From positions 1 through 64,000 of the forward strand of contig JAFISE010000093.1 in assembly GCA_022560025.1 (NCBI GenBank): a DNA stretch of 64,000 nucleotides, read 5' to 3'. Below, piece after piece: positions 1-10,141 of this stretch (position 1 is the first letter of the stretch; each line of letters opens with the position of its first letter). The notes beneath the pieces are model-generated. The model was given only the letters and a program-made list of their open reading frames with translations. It was not told the DNA's origin and did no database searches. Source of the stretch: Stagonosporopsis chrysanthemi (taxonomy: Eukaryota > Ascomycota > Dothideomycetes > Pleosporales > Didymellaceae). A program made the translations under genes and the position numbers.

Positions 1-50
1 CCCTCGCCCACCGCCGCCGCCGCCGCCGCCCTCGCCGCCGCCCCGCCGCG

Positions 51-1802
51 ATGCCGCTCAGAGCAGAGCTGCCCATCGTGCGCGTCGAGCACGCCTCGAT
101 GCACACCATCGAGACCCGCAACCCCGAGAACCTCTTTGGCCTGTGGAGTGGTGAGTGCCGCCCGCCCTGCGCCTGCTGCGCTGCTGACCCGCCCCCCGCA
201 GTCTTCTCCAAGTGCTCGCCCGCCATGGAGGACGGCAAGCGCTACGAGAACATGGCCTGGCGCCTGTGGGCCCGCGAGACCTTCTGCTGCCAGCCCGACC
301 ACCCGGCCGCCCCGCAGTGGCCCTTTGACCAGCACGCCACCGCCGCCCCCGCCGCCCCCGCCGACATGCCCGAGCTGTCCACCAGCGTCGCCTCGGACGA
401 CTCCATCGACCCCCTCACCACCACCACCACCACCACCCAGCACCGCTCCGACTCGTCCGCCTCGCGCCCGGCCCTGCGCCGCCACGACTCGACCGCCAGC
501 AACGCCCGCGGCAAGCACATGACCCCGACCGACCTCGAGAAGGTCGTCAACTCGATCCAGGAGAAGAGGGCCATTGAGCCGCTCTCGCCCCTGCCCCCGC
601 AGCTTGCCCCACAGACGACCGAAGCACGCCGCCCCGAGCAGCCTCTGCCCGCAGCAGCCCTGCCCGTAGCCCCACCCGCAGCCCCGCCCTCCGCCTCGCC
701 GCCTCTGACGGCCCGCCGCTGCGTCCCCGAGCTGTCCACCTCGACCTTTGCAACTGCCCGCGGCAGCGACGACTTGAGCGCCACCGGCTCCGAGGCCAGC
801 ACCTCGACCGACATGAGCCAGCACAGCGTCGTCCGCGGCTTCGAGCCTGGCCAGATCTCCACCTCGATCCGCTCCAGCACCAACCTCGCAACCACCCCCT
901 CCATCCTCAAAAAGACGACCAGCTTCGTCATGCGGCCCCCGCCCTCCAAGGCAGAGCCGCTGAAGAAGAAGCAGCCCATGTTCACCCTGGGCGGCTCGTC
1001 GGACGAGGACGCCAGCAGCTCTCTCGAGGCCTACTCTCTGGCTCAGCGCAGCTCCCTGTCCGAGAACCTGCGCAAGGCCGGCGCCATGAAGAAGACGACG
1101 TCCTTCGCCAACCAGATCAGCTTGCGCCAGTACCAAGACGCCATCTCCGAGAGCGAAGGCGCCATCGAGAGCGACAGCGACGAGCCAGATGAGAGCGCCA
1201 TCGAGGAGGAGGACTCGGGCGACGACTGGGAAGACGACGACGACGAGGCCGATGAGAGCCACCAGTCGAGCATGCAGAACAACGCCATGTTCCCTCGGGT
1301 CGACTCCAAGCCCAACCTGACTTCGCACCGCTCGCTGCTCACAACAATGATGCACGAGGGCGACCGTGCGCAGGCAATGCAGAATGCTGCTCAGCGCCAG
1401 CAGCCCCCACCGATTCGCCGATCCCGGACCACAACACCGAACGGCCCTTCCATCGGCAACTCACCCCAGGAAGACAGCGGTCTGATGATGCGGCAACAGG
1501 CTTCAAGAGCCAAGCCCATCATCATGACGACGTCCAACATGCACCCTCCCGCCCTGTCCCCGCGGACCACCCGCCGCCTCATGCTCCAAAACGAGCTGAG
1601 CGGCTCTCTTCGTCAAAACCTGCTGTGGGAACGACAGCAGAAGAATGCGACGACAAACGCAGCCATGCGACGAGCTGCAACCACCACCGACCTCCATGGC
1701 ATGACCACCATGGCCCAGCCCCAGCCAATGCACACGAGTGCAAAGAACCCCAACAGCTACTTCGATCAAGGCCTGGGGAGCTACCACACCAAAGGATGGT
1801 AG
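51..1802 (+). CDS. DUF1752/DUF3295 regulatory protein (AreA GATA-like N-terminus)
   Basis: Two exons (51-150, 202-1802) give about 566 aa. The 51-nt intron (151-201, GTGAGT...CCGCAG) keeps frame, so the locus also reads as one open frame; splicing joins ENLFGLWS to VFSKCSPAMEDGKR, the typical DUF1752 arrangement (LFGLWSVFSKC...RYENMAWRLWARET) shared with the N-terminus of the nitrogen regulator AreA. The middle is long, Ser/Thr/Pro/Ala-rich and probably disordered, with two KKTTSF motifs and an acidic block (about 1170-1255). The C-terminus (LSPRTTRRLMLQNELSGSLR, LLWERQQ, then YFDQGLGSYHTKGW) matches DUF3295. There is no GATA zinc finger, so it is not AreA itself. In this family DUF1752 proteins are linked to nutrient or glucose-repression signalling; the role here is inference. 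ATG 51 follows a GCC-rich leader and fits homologues as I remember them; an upstream exon outside the window is possible. Confidence 0.85.
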   Translation: MPLRAELPIVRVEHASMHTIETRNPENLFGLWSGECRPPCACCAADPPPAVFSKCSPAMEDGKRYENMAWRLWARETFCCQPDHPAAPQWPFDQHATAAPAAPADMPELSTSVASDDSIDPLTTTTTTTQHRSDSSASRPALRRHDSTASNARGKHMTPTDLEKVVNSIQEKRAIEPLSPLPPQLAPQTTEARRPEQPLPAAALPVAPPAAPPSASPPLTARRCVPELSTSTFATARGSDDLSATGSEASTSTDMSQHSVVRGFEPGQISTSIRSSTNLATTPSILKKTTSFVMRPPPSKAEPLKKKQPMFTLGGSSDEDASSSLEAYSLAQRSSLSENLRKAGAMKKTTSFANQISLRQYQDAISESEGAIESDSDEPDESAIEEEDSGDDWEDDDDEADESHQSSMQNNAMFPRVDSKPNLTSHRSLLTTMMHEGDRAQAMQNAAQRQQPPPIRRSRTTTPNGPSIGNSPQEDSGLMMRQQASRAKPIIMTTSNMHPPALSPRTTRRLMLQNELSGSLRQNLLWERQQKNATTNAAMRRAATTTDLHGMTTMAQPQPMHTSAKNPNSYFDQGLGSYHTKGW

Positions 1803-4800
1803 CTGGCTTTTTGTTTGTTTTTTGTTTTTCACCTGCACTTCTAGCGGCATCCACAACCGAGCATAGGGGCTCCTGGCGTTTTTGTTTGTGCCTGTTCAGC
1901 ATTCTGAGCGGTGATGATGGGTAATGACCTCCCAAAATCTTTCGATGCTTTCAAGGCATCATGTACGCCCTACGCGGCTACGATTTTTTTTCCTCCTTCA
2001 GCGGACCAAGGGCGGTTCAACTGGCTTTTAAAGAAGCGTCACGGCTCGCGCCTGGTCGACTTGGCTTGCCCATGGCAGCATCTCGTCTGTTTGGTCTGTA
2101 CTATTACCTGCACTGTACTTCTAGTTGGGCTCGATGAAGCCATTATACCCCGGTAACAGGCCGACTTTGTAAAGTCGCTCTGCAACAGCATTACCTCACA
2201 TGAGGTCGCAGGCAATTAGTCAGGTACTTAATCGAAAAAGCGATTGTTCACAGCACCAGAACACTTTTCTCCCTGTCGTGACTATGCATCACCGTGACGA
2301 TTAATTCAACCATCGACTACGACACGCTGATGCCATATCTTGCAGCCGTCATGGTCGTCTGGACTCAACAAGACGCAGGCCTGGTGTGTCCTTTACCGCT
2401 CTTCTGAATCATCTGCTAAACCGTGCGCCCAGCAGCGCTTATGCAGACTCTGCTGTGCAGCAACGCAGAAGCCGCCCAATGACGGGTCTCGCTTACACTT
2501 CCCCACCACGCACCATGGTTCTTTGCTGCTTGTACAGTTGCCGCGACTGCTCCAAAAGGCATGTTGCGTGTCACTATGATCCGTGTTGACTGACAACAAT
2601 ATCTGAGGCATGGACACTCTCTCACTGCGTGACGGCTGCTGAGCACCCACGGCTGGCTGATGCGCTGCCGCTCGTCCTCGGGCCGCCCCTCCAGTCCACC
2701 GTGACTGCGGTGCGTGCCTGGCCGACAACAACGGCATCACCACAGGGGGTTCCACAGAGACCGCAAGGGCCGCTGCATGCAGCGCTCGAGGGCGCTGCCT
2801 CGTGAGACCCTCCTTGCGCAACCACACCCCAAACAGGCGAGTCCTTGCCTGCAAGCTGTGCGCCTGGTGCATGCAGTCCAGCTCTGCGGCCGCCGCCATG
2901 CTTCAGCCTTATAGATCAGGTGTCAACCTCACGGGAAATGCATTCTCCTCTTAAGTTTCTGTGCTGCCACCTGACTGCCAGCGGGCCGCGACTGTTACAG
3001 CCAGGAGGCGTTCGGAGCATTTCCACGTCATGTCTGGGCTGTTGACACCACAACACCATCTTTTCCTTACTCCCGCAATACATCAACACCACGTATGGCT
3101 ACGCAACCCTTACCATCTGATCAGGCATCGTCTGCGAGCCGCAGACTGTAATCACCGATCCTCTTCCTATAGGATGATTTGCTTCACTCCAAACCAGTGG
3201 CAATCCCGTGGCCGTCATCCGTAGTCATACCCCACGTTCAAGGGGCGCTCCACGCTGCTATTCGCGACACCATCGATCAGCCGGCATCTAAAAACAACAG
3301 TCATCATGGGAAACGAGATGAACGGTACTGCCCTAACAGGCACCCGCTGCGCAACCCCCGCGATGCAGCCGGTCAGGGTGTTGATGCGCTGGCAAGCTTA
3401 GCGCCTGCAGAGAGGTCATCTGAACTTCTCGAGACATGCTCAATCTCTGACTTGTCGCCCGCTTCAGCCTCATGTACAGGGGAACTCCGCCACCACGGGA
3501 AGCTCTAGATAGGACCTGTAGTCTTGTACCGCCCCTTCGGTAACGCGCTCTCACCCGTACATCTTGTGAATGTGACGAGCCTACCGTCACCCAGGTCTCG
3601 CGTCTCCGCGGCGTCCATTCGTCGCACTCGCAGGGACCTCGTCACATGTCCTGACACCGTCACACCGTACAGGTTGCGCTTCCTGGTGACATACACCTTC
3701 TCGCCAGAACTGCTGCATGCAGATCCGGCGTCCCATGTACCTGCAATCCTTCGGCGAGTTCGACTGCACTTGGACACGGAACCGGTCAAGTGGAGAGATG
3801 CCTCGATACATCCCACATGTCAACAATACCTGTTCACTTGTGGTCATACTCGTAGGAGCTCCCTAGTCCCTCGCTGCGCTGTCAGACGCCAGCATATCCT
3901 CAATACTTCCCTGCGTCCGACTGCGAACATCCTCTCAGCCACGCTCAGCGTATCAGCAGCACCATTTCCGAGAGTCGTACCCTATCAACTCGACGCGCGT
4001 CAACATCAGCTTTGTCCTTCCTTTTTCGCACTTGCGCAAAGCTTGTCTCTGCTCTAAAGCACAGTGGGGTTACCGTTCGCAGTCGACAAGCGGAGCTCAT
4101 ACAGTCAGAAGCACGTCTCTGTCCTGATACAGATGTGAAGCGAGGTTTATCATTGCCCAGGACCCACATCCCGGGCGCCGTAACGCAGAGCTGTACAGTA
4201 GCCAACCAAGTCTTGCATGGGCAACCATCTCAAGGTCGAGACTAAACGATCTACAAGACTAAGATCTGAATTGCAGCTTCGACACAAAGCATGCATATCT
4301 TGCAAAGCCAACAGCAGCTGAGACAGCGCGGAAGCCGGAACGAGCGGCTGTGGAGCGGCATCGGTGATGTTTGACCGTTACAGCCACCATGCGATGTCTG
4401 ATCGTGATGGCTTGACAACAATCGCGATTGCATTCAGTCAGTAGGACTATAGAGGTAAGAAGCAAGCCTAACAGACCTCGACACCCCAATGTGACAAGGT
4501 TCAATGGGCGTGTGTTGTCCGCGCCAGACTCCGCTGGCATGTCTCACCTCCCCACGAACACTGAAATCAAGATCAAACTTGGAAATCTACGATCCGTCGT
4601 AACATCACGACGACCCTAGGTGCCGTGATCTGAACCAAGTGACAAAGACTTTGATGGCATCTGACACGAATCCAGCTCTGGAAACCAGAAAGCACGACAA
4701 AAACACCGGGGGCACGTGAAACAATAACACTAGGAACAACGCTACATTGCCCTCCAAGAGCTCCGATGTGAGGAGATGTCTCCGCTCACGCGCTTGGACA

Positions 4801-4831
4801 CCATGCAGCCCTACACTCCGCATTTCAAACA

Positions 4832-4832
<1 letters not shown>
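1803..4832. other. Long intergenic region, no supportable gene (part 1)
   Basis: Starts with the 3' flank of the DUF1752 gene. All open frames here are short (at most about 180 codons), overlap on both strands, lack recognisable domains and show no convincing intron pattern. I see no tRNA-like box A/box B pair and no large direct repeat. An unannotated non-coding transcript or poorly conserved small gene cannot be excluded. Confidence 0.5.
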
Positions 4833-4879
<47 letters not shown>

Positions 4880-4907
4880 TCCCACCCCCCCCCCCCCCCC
4901 CCCCCCC
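4833..4907 (+). repeat. Poly-C homopolymer tract
   Basis: 75 nt made of 45 consecutive C, a short TCTCCCA interruption (4878-4884), then 23 consecutive C. On the complementary strand this is a poly-G tract able to form G-quadruplexes. It lies in gene-free DNA. The exact length depends on sequencing accuracy. Confidence 0.9.
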
Positions 4908-7900
4908 AAAACCTTGCTCAACATGGCGCAATTCCAACAATCTCCACGTGCCGTCCATGCACTTTCACAAGTTCACAGCGCGGGCGAAGGCTCTCGTGCA
5001 AACGCCCGCACAATGAAAACAGCCGTGTTCGGCTGCCGACGCGTGTGTTCGCTGTCTACTTTCTGACTAGCACCAGCCACCACCAACTCAGGAACTGTGG
5101 TTTGAGTTCACCACGTCTGCCGAACGGGGGGATTTCCGGCAAACATCAACAACAACACGATCTGGTTCCATCTCGATAGGCTGTACGGGCGATTCTTCCG
5201 CCTCCCACAACGACCTCATCACGCTGCAACAGCGATCGCCCTGTCCCAATGCATCGACGTCACCCAGCTGTGTCGAAGCTCTGAGAATACGAAGGCGCCG
5301 GCCTCGTTAGTTCACGGTCCGACACCAGCTTCGGAGAGATTGACCGTGAGCTTTCGACACGTAGCCTTTGTTTCTCAGGCACCGGGATCAGGCTGACGTA
5401 GAAGCACCACCTGATGTCCCCAAGTTACCGGCAGCGCGTCAAACTTTCACCCCCAGGACCGAGGATATGATGCAAGCTGTTCATGTGCAACAACCGGCCG
5501 AGCTGTGCACGAACGTTGACTAGCAAACACACTAGGTACCCCACAGTCTTTCAAAGACTGACGTAGCAAATCGGGTATCGCTTCCCAGAAAGGCAAATCC
5601 AAGCACAACGCATCCGGTAATACGTTTCTTTTCATGTTTTGATACAGAGACCCTGATCTGACCCTTGCCTCTCCGCAGAAAAGCCATGGTACGGGCAAGG
5701 GCGTCTGGCTGCTAACGGGGAAGAACGGTCGTCCGCTGGTCAGCTGCACTGGATGATTTTTTGCAAACCTCAGAGCCGCCCCAAGATTTTCCCCCGCATA
5801 AGCGGAGCCCCCCCCATGTGGCTGCATTACCCCTTTCGGACGGGGGCTGGGCTCCACGCGGCAACATCCTGGTTGTTTCCCCTTCTGCGCGGCCGGGCAT
5901 CTACCTACTGTATGTACGATGAGATGGTTTGCGAGATCAGATCAGATGAGGTCTGTGATTCTCTGTGTAACCCATTCGAATTGATCGAGTTCGGGAGCGC
6001 GCTAGCGCGTTTTACGCCGCTCACCTCTCAATCTCATCGCATCTCATCGCATTGCAGCGCGTCACATCGCAGCGCGTCGCATCGCATGCGCATGCCGAGC
6101 GGCGACAAGTTGACCACACAAACACATCCGTCATCCCGAGCGCAAAAACAAGCATGGCATGGAAGTAATTCCGCGAACTTGCAATGATAATTCACCGATG
6201 AGAGCCAACCGGAACGTTATCCAGCTTCCCCGGGAACAAGCCTGGCGCGGAAACACCCCAAGGCTGGTAATTTTCACCCCAGACCAGCAACCCCAGACCA
6301 AAACAAAGGCTGTTACGCATCGAAAACACCAAGTACCTAAGCTCATGTATGACAGCAGACTCTTTTCTGACTCGCGCCATTGTTGCGGCGGGCGGCGGCG
6401 GCGGCGGTGTTGCATGCGGCCAAAAAGGGGATCTTCATCCAATCAATCATTCATTCATTCATTCCTCTCGCGCCAGTTTCCCATCTCTCGCGGGGGGTGT
6501 CTTCTTCAACGCACCGCAAACAGCATCTTTTCTTTTTTGACCCTCGATTCGAGGTAAACTAGCAAAGAGCATGCATGCACGGGATCATTAGGTCACCGGT
6601 CACAAATAAGCAATACTACGATGTCGGTTGCGCGCGTAGACACCGGTGTTGCAGGGGTTTCTCTCACCGTTCCTCGAGCTAAGAAAGGGCCCGATTGTGG
6701 TTGTCGTGAGCTTCTGAGAGAAGACTGGGGGCTCCGCGCGTTTCCCGCGGGGGTTTGTGCCGTGGGGGGGAAAGAACGCCGTTGTGTATGACGTAGGTAT
6801 TTAGCTTCCAACTTATTGTATTGCGCAGGTACAGTACGCGCTGTGTCGATCAATTGCTGCAATTGGGAACCCGTCGAGATGGATTTGGCAATGTATCTTG
6901 CGTGGCCTCCTTTCCTCGTGTGAATGTCGGAAACGGAATCAAGGGCATCGACGTCGAGTTGACATGATGAGGCGGGGGAACATCGCAGAGGGCGCGCGCA
7001 TACGTCATTGCTGGATGACGCACGGAGGCAAGTCACGCTCTCAGACTCTAGAGGTCGACAGGGTTGCGGTATTGCCGGAGTCTGTTTCGAGACGAGAAGG
7101 AATGTGTACACAGTAGCTATCAGAGGCAGAGATCGAACGCATTTGCTATGCATGGTCCTCCGGTCAAGAGCCACAACCACAACAACACTCGACACCGCTT
7201 CTTGTACATACATACTTTAGCGCACACTTGAGCGAGGTGTGCAGCTCGTGTCGCAATGGCCGGACGCTCTGGACGGACGCACATGCATTGAGTTTGGTGG
7301 CTGCAAAGCGCACGCTGCAGGGGGGGGGGGGGGTTTCTGATAAGCCGTCGACGACACACAGACGCGCTTTTGCACGGTTCCTCACCACGTCCGTATCGAC
7401 GATGACGCCCCTCAATAGCGTCGCTACAGTTGTTGACCTGCAGAAAGAGCTGATGTTCTGCAGACCTTCGATGCCAGCCAGAGCATGCATGATGGGGCCG
7501 GCCGCAGAGCCTCAAAACGTCGCCCTGGCCGGGCTTTGCGCTGACCCACAAAATGCATCATCCTCCTTCTCTTCCCATTCGCGCCGTGTCGTCTTATGTA
7601 CTAGCCCAATAATAATGGCTTCTACATACCACTCGTCAGCACTATCAGGAATTTCCTGCGCTGTTTTTCCACGGCGATAGAAAGGGAAGAGGAAAAAAAA
7701 ATCCTTCCGACAAAGTGTCCGCGCAGCGTTCCATCTGCCAGTCCCAAACCAGAGAAAGCTTACACTCGGTTAAGGGGGCGCGACAAGCTCATGCTAGATT
7801 CCTTCGTTCTCCCAAGTGGGCCGCGTCCAACGCGAGAAAAAAAGAAAAAAAGGACCACTCTCAACACACGCCTCCCCGTTCCCCACCGTTGTTCGACTTG

Positions 7901-8936
7901 CTTGGGGCGCGGTTTCACGTGCGACGCACCCTCCACTCCCCCCTCCGCGCACGACAAAAGCCGCAGTTCCGAAATGACCCGGCCCCCGTGCTGCAAAATT
8001 GCGACGCAAAGGCGAAGCGCGCACCCGCGCGTCCCCAGCCACGCATCCAGACTCTCTTTCAGACCGTCAGGCACGACGTCTGCGGCCCCACTCCTTGTCT
8101 GTTGCTTTGTTTTGCGTGTACACAATACGCTGCTGAGCCACGCGGCGGCCCAAAACGCGACGCCCCCCGTTTTGAGTCTGGGCTTCCCGCAGAGCCTCAT
8201 CTGCAGCGCGTGCTAGTGCATTTCCTATTGCAGGTCTTCCCTTTACTCGGTCCAGAGCTGCGCTGGGAGCGAGCCAACTAACAACTGGTCCGGAGCGCTG
8301 CGACCGCGCAAGTTGCTTTGTCGATGCGCGTGCTATTCGCAGCAGCCGGGAGGCGCCAGTGCATGCAGCCAGACGGTGCGCGGCGATGCGGCATCCCAGC
8401 ACATCGGGCCCCGATGAATCTGAATCGACTTAGCTTCGCGACAGTGATATCAACGCCTTCCAAAAGCGTTCCATGCGCATTCGCCGCGCGCTAACGCCCT
8501 CGCTCCCTCTGCGCATTGCCAATGCAGCCACAGCCGGAGGAGCGTCCTTCTAGCAGCGCTTCCCTTCGCCATCGTTGCGTGCGACCCAGCGCAGGTATGC
8601 CGGCACCGCACCGCACTGCATCGCCGACGACTCGAACGGCGCACTGGTGAACGAGCGGGTTAGCCTTCCCGGGTAAACCGCACAGTGGGTCCGTCCGTCT
8701 TCTAGACGCAGCACGCGGTTGGGCATGGATACCTAGCGCAGTATGTATGTGTGTGTGTGTGCGTACAATGGGGCAGGGAGGCTCCTTTGTATGCACCGCA
8801 AAGAAAAAAAAGCGGGCGGTTTTGTTACGAGGTATCGATACAGGTGGGTTCTGCAATGCGCGCACGGTGATCATGCTGCTACAAACGCTACATGCAACGC
8901 CGCTACCAAGCGAGGCGGCGGTTGGTGCCTGATATT
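4908..8936. other. Long intergenic region, no supportable gene (part 2)
   Basis: No open frame has a recognisable domain. Local low-complexity features: CATCGCATCG-type repeats about 6030-6095, a (CATT)n run about 6445-6465, a G run at 7320-7333 and a (GT)n run about 8745-8762. Many frames on both strands are open for 100-190 codons only because the DNA is GC-rich. Confidence 0.5.
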
Positions 8937-8986
8937 GGGGAGGGGGGGGGGGGGGGGGGGGGGGGGGAGGGGGGGGGGGGGCGCGG

Positions 8987-9061
<75 letters not shown>
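8937..9061 (+). repeat. Poly-G tract with GCGCGGCG interruption
   Basis: 125 nt of almost pure G, broken by single A residues (8941, 8968) and by GCGCGGCG at 8981-8988; the uninterrupted right part exceeds 70 G. It creates spurious polyglycine (+) and polyproline (-) reading frames. The same GCGCGG interruption occurs in the poly-G tracts near 61.3 and 62.0 kb. Confidence 0.9.
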
Positions 9062-10141
9062 CGGAAGAGGATGATGGTGCCTGACGGGTCTGAGCGTGCA
9101 GTTGCAGTACATACGAGGTTGAGGAGCGCGGGGCGCGTGGGGGACTGATGCTGTTGCGTCGGAGATGAGGGGGGGTTACGCGGACGCCTTGAAGGCAACA
9201 GTGTGCGTGTTGCTGTGTGCAACTGTAGGCAAGATCGATTCACTGAACGACCTTGACGCCCGACCCAGCATGCGCAGCTGTACGTAGCCCGACGCTGCTA
9301 TCCTTCGTGGAAATTACAGTCGAGCATCGTGCTCAGACAGTGAGCGGCCCCCGTGCCGCTACACCATCTCTTCCCCGCTGATATACTCATTCCAACCGCA
9401 CGGCCGGCAACAAAGCATCTCCGGACGCAATGTCAGTAGCTAATCTACGAACGAGACACCGACCCAGAGCGCTGGCTGGCCCACCCGCTCAGCTCACGCT
9501 CAACCCTATCCCAAGCACGTCGTTCAGGACAGCAGCACCCACGCGGCTTGCACACTAGCACACAACCACTCCCCCATCAGTCAGTCACAGACCACACCTA
9601 CCGAGACAGGTGCTCCATGGATATCTCCATCAAGGAATCCCCCACTTATAGCAGTGCGCCCTGAAAGCGCCCCAGCGAATCCAGCAGGGAGACTTGTTCA
9701 GAACGAGGTGCGAGTCTGGGACGTGACGACGGGAAGCCGCCGTTTCCCAGGTTGATGTAGTTGTAAAGCAGCTCGTGACTTGCATGTTGGAGACGCTCTT
9801 CTTTCCTTTTCTGTGCTCTACTTCATGGGGCTGGGTAGTGTGCAGCAGGCGTTGACTTCGTGTTCGATTCGTGCTCTTGTCGATGTGATGTTGGGCGCTG
9901 TGGCCAGGGAGACACGCACGCAAGTACGTTGAGAATGGATTTCACGCCGTGTTTGTAGACCTGCCTTACGCTGCGTCGGCGTGGTTGTCGTGGTCGAGAT
10001 GGTCCACGAGGGCGCTGCGCTCGAATGGATGCGATGTTGATGCTAGGTAAGCTTCCCACTTGGGAGATGCTGGTACAACAGACTTGTAGAGTGGCAGCAT
10101 GGCCGTCTGTACGTGGGTCAGAGAAGGGAGATATTCGACCG
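9062..10141. other. Intergenic region downstream of the Zn2Cys6 gene
   Basis: Between the poly-G tract and the 3' end of the minus-strand transcription factor. Open frames are short with no recognisable domain. It presumably includes that gene's 3' UTR. Confidence 0.5.

Noticed and set aside
5447..5857. Minus-strand 136-codon frame in the gene desert
   Set aside because: No domain, no start context, no splice signals, and overlapping frames on the other strand are equally open.
6131..6562. Overlapping small frames around a CATT microsatellite
   Set aside because: Open by chance; low-complexity HSFIHSF peptides come from the microsatellite.
8491..9243. Polyproline/polyglycine protein candidates
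   Set aside because: Caused by the poly-G tract; reading any frame of a homopolymer gives an open frame. The same applies at 61167-61679 and 61832-62560.
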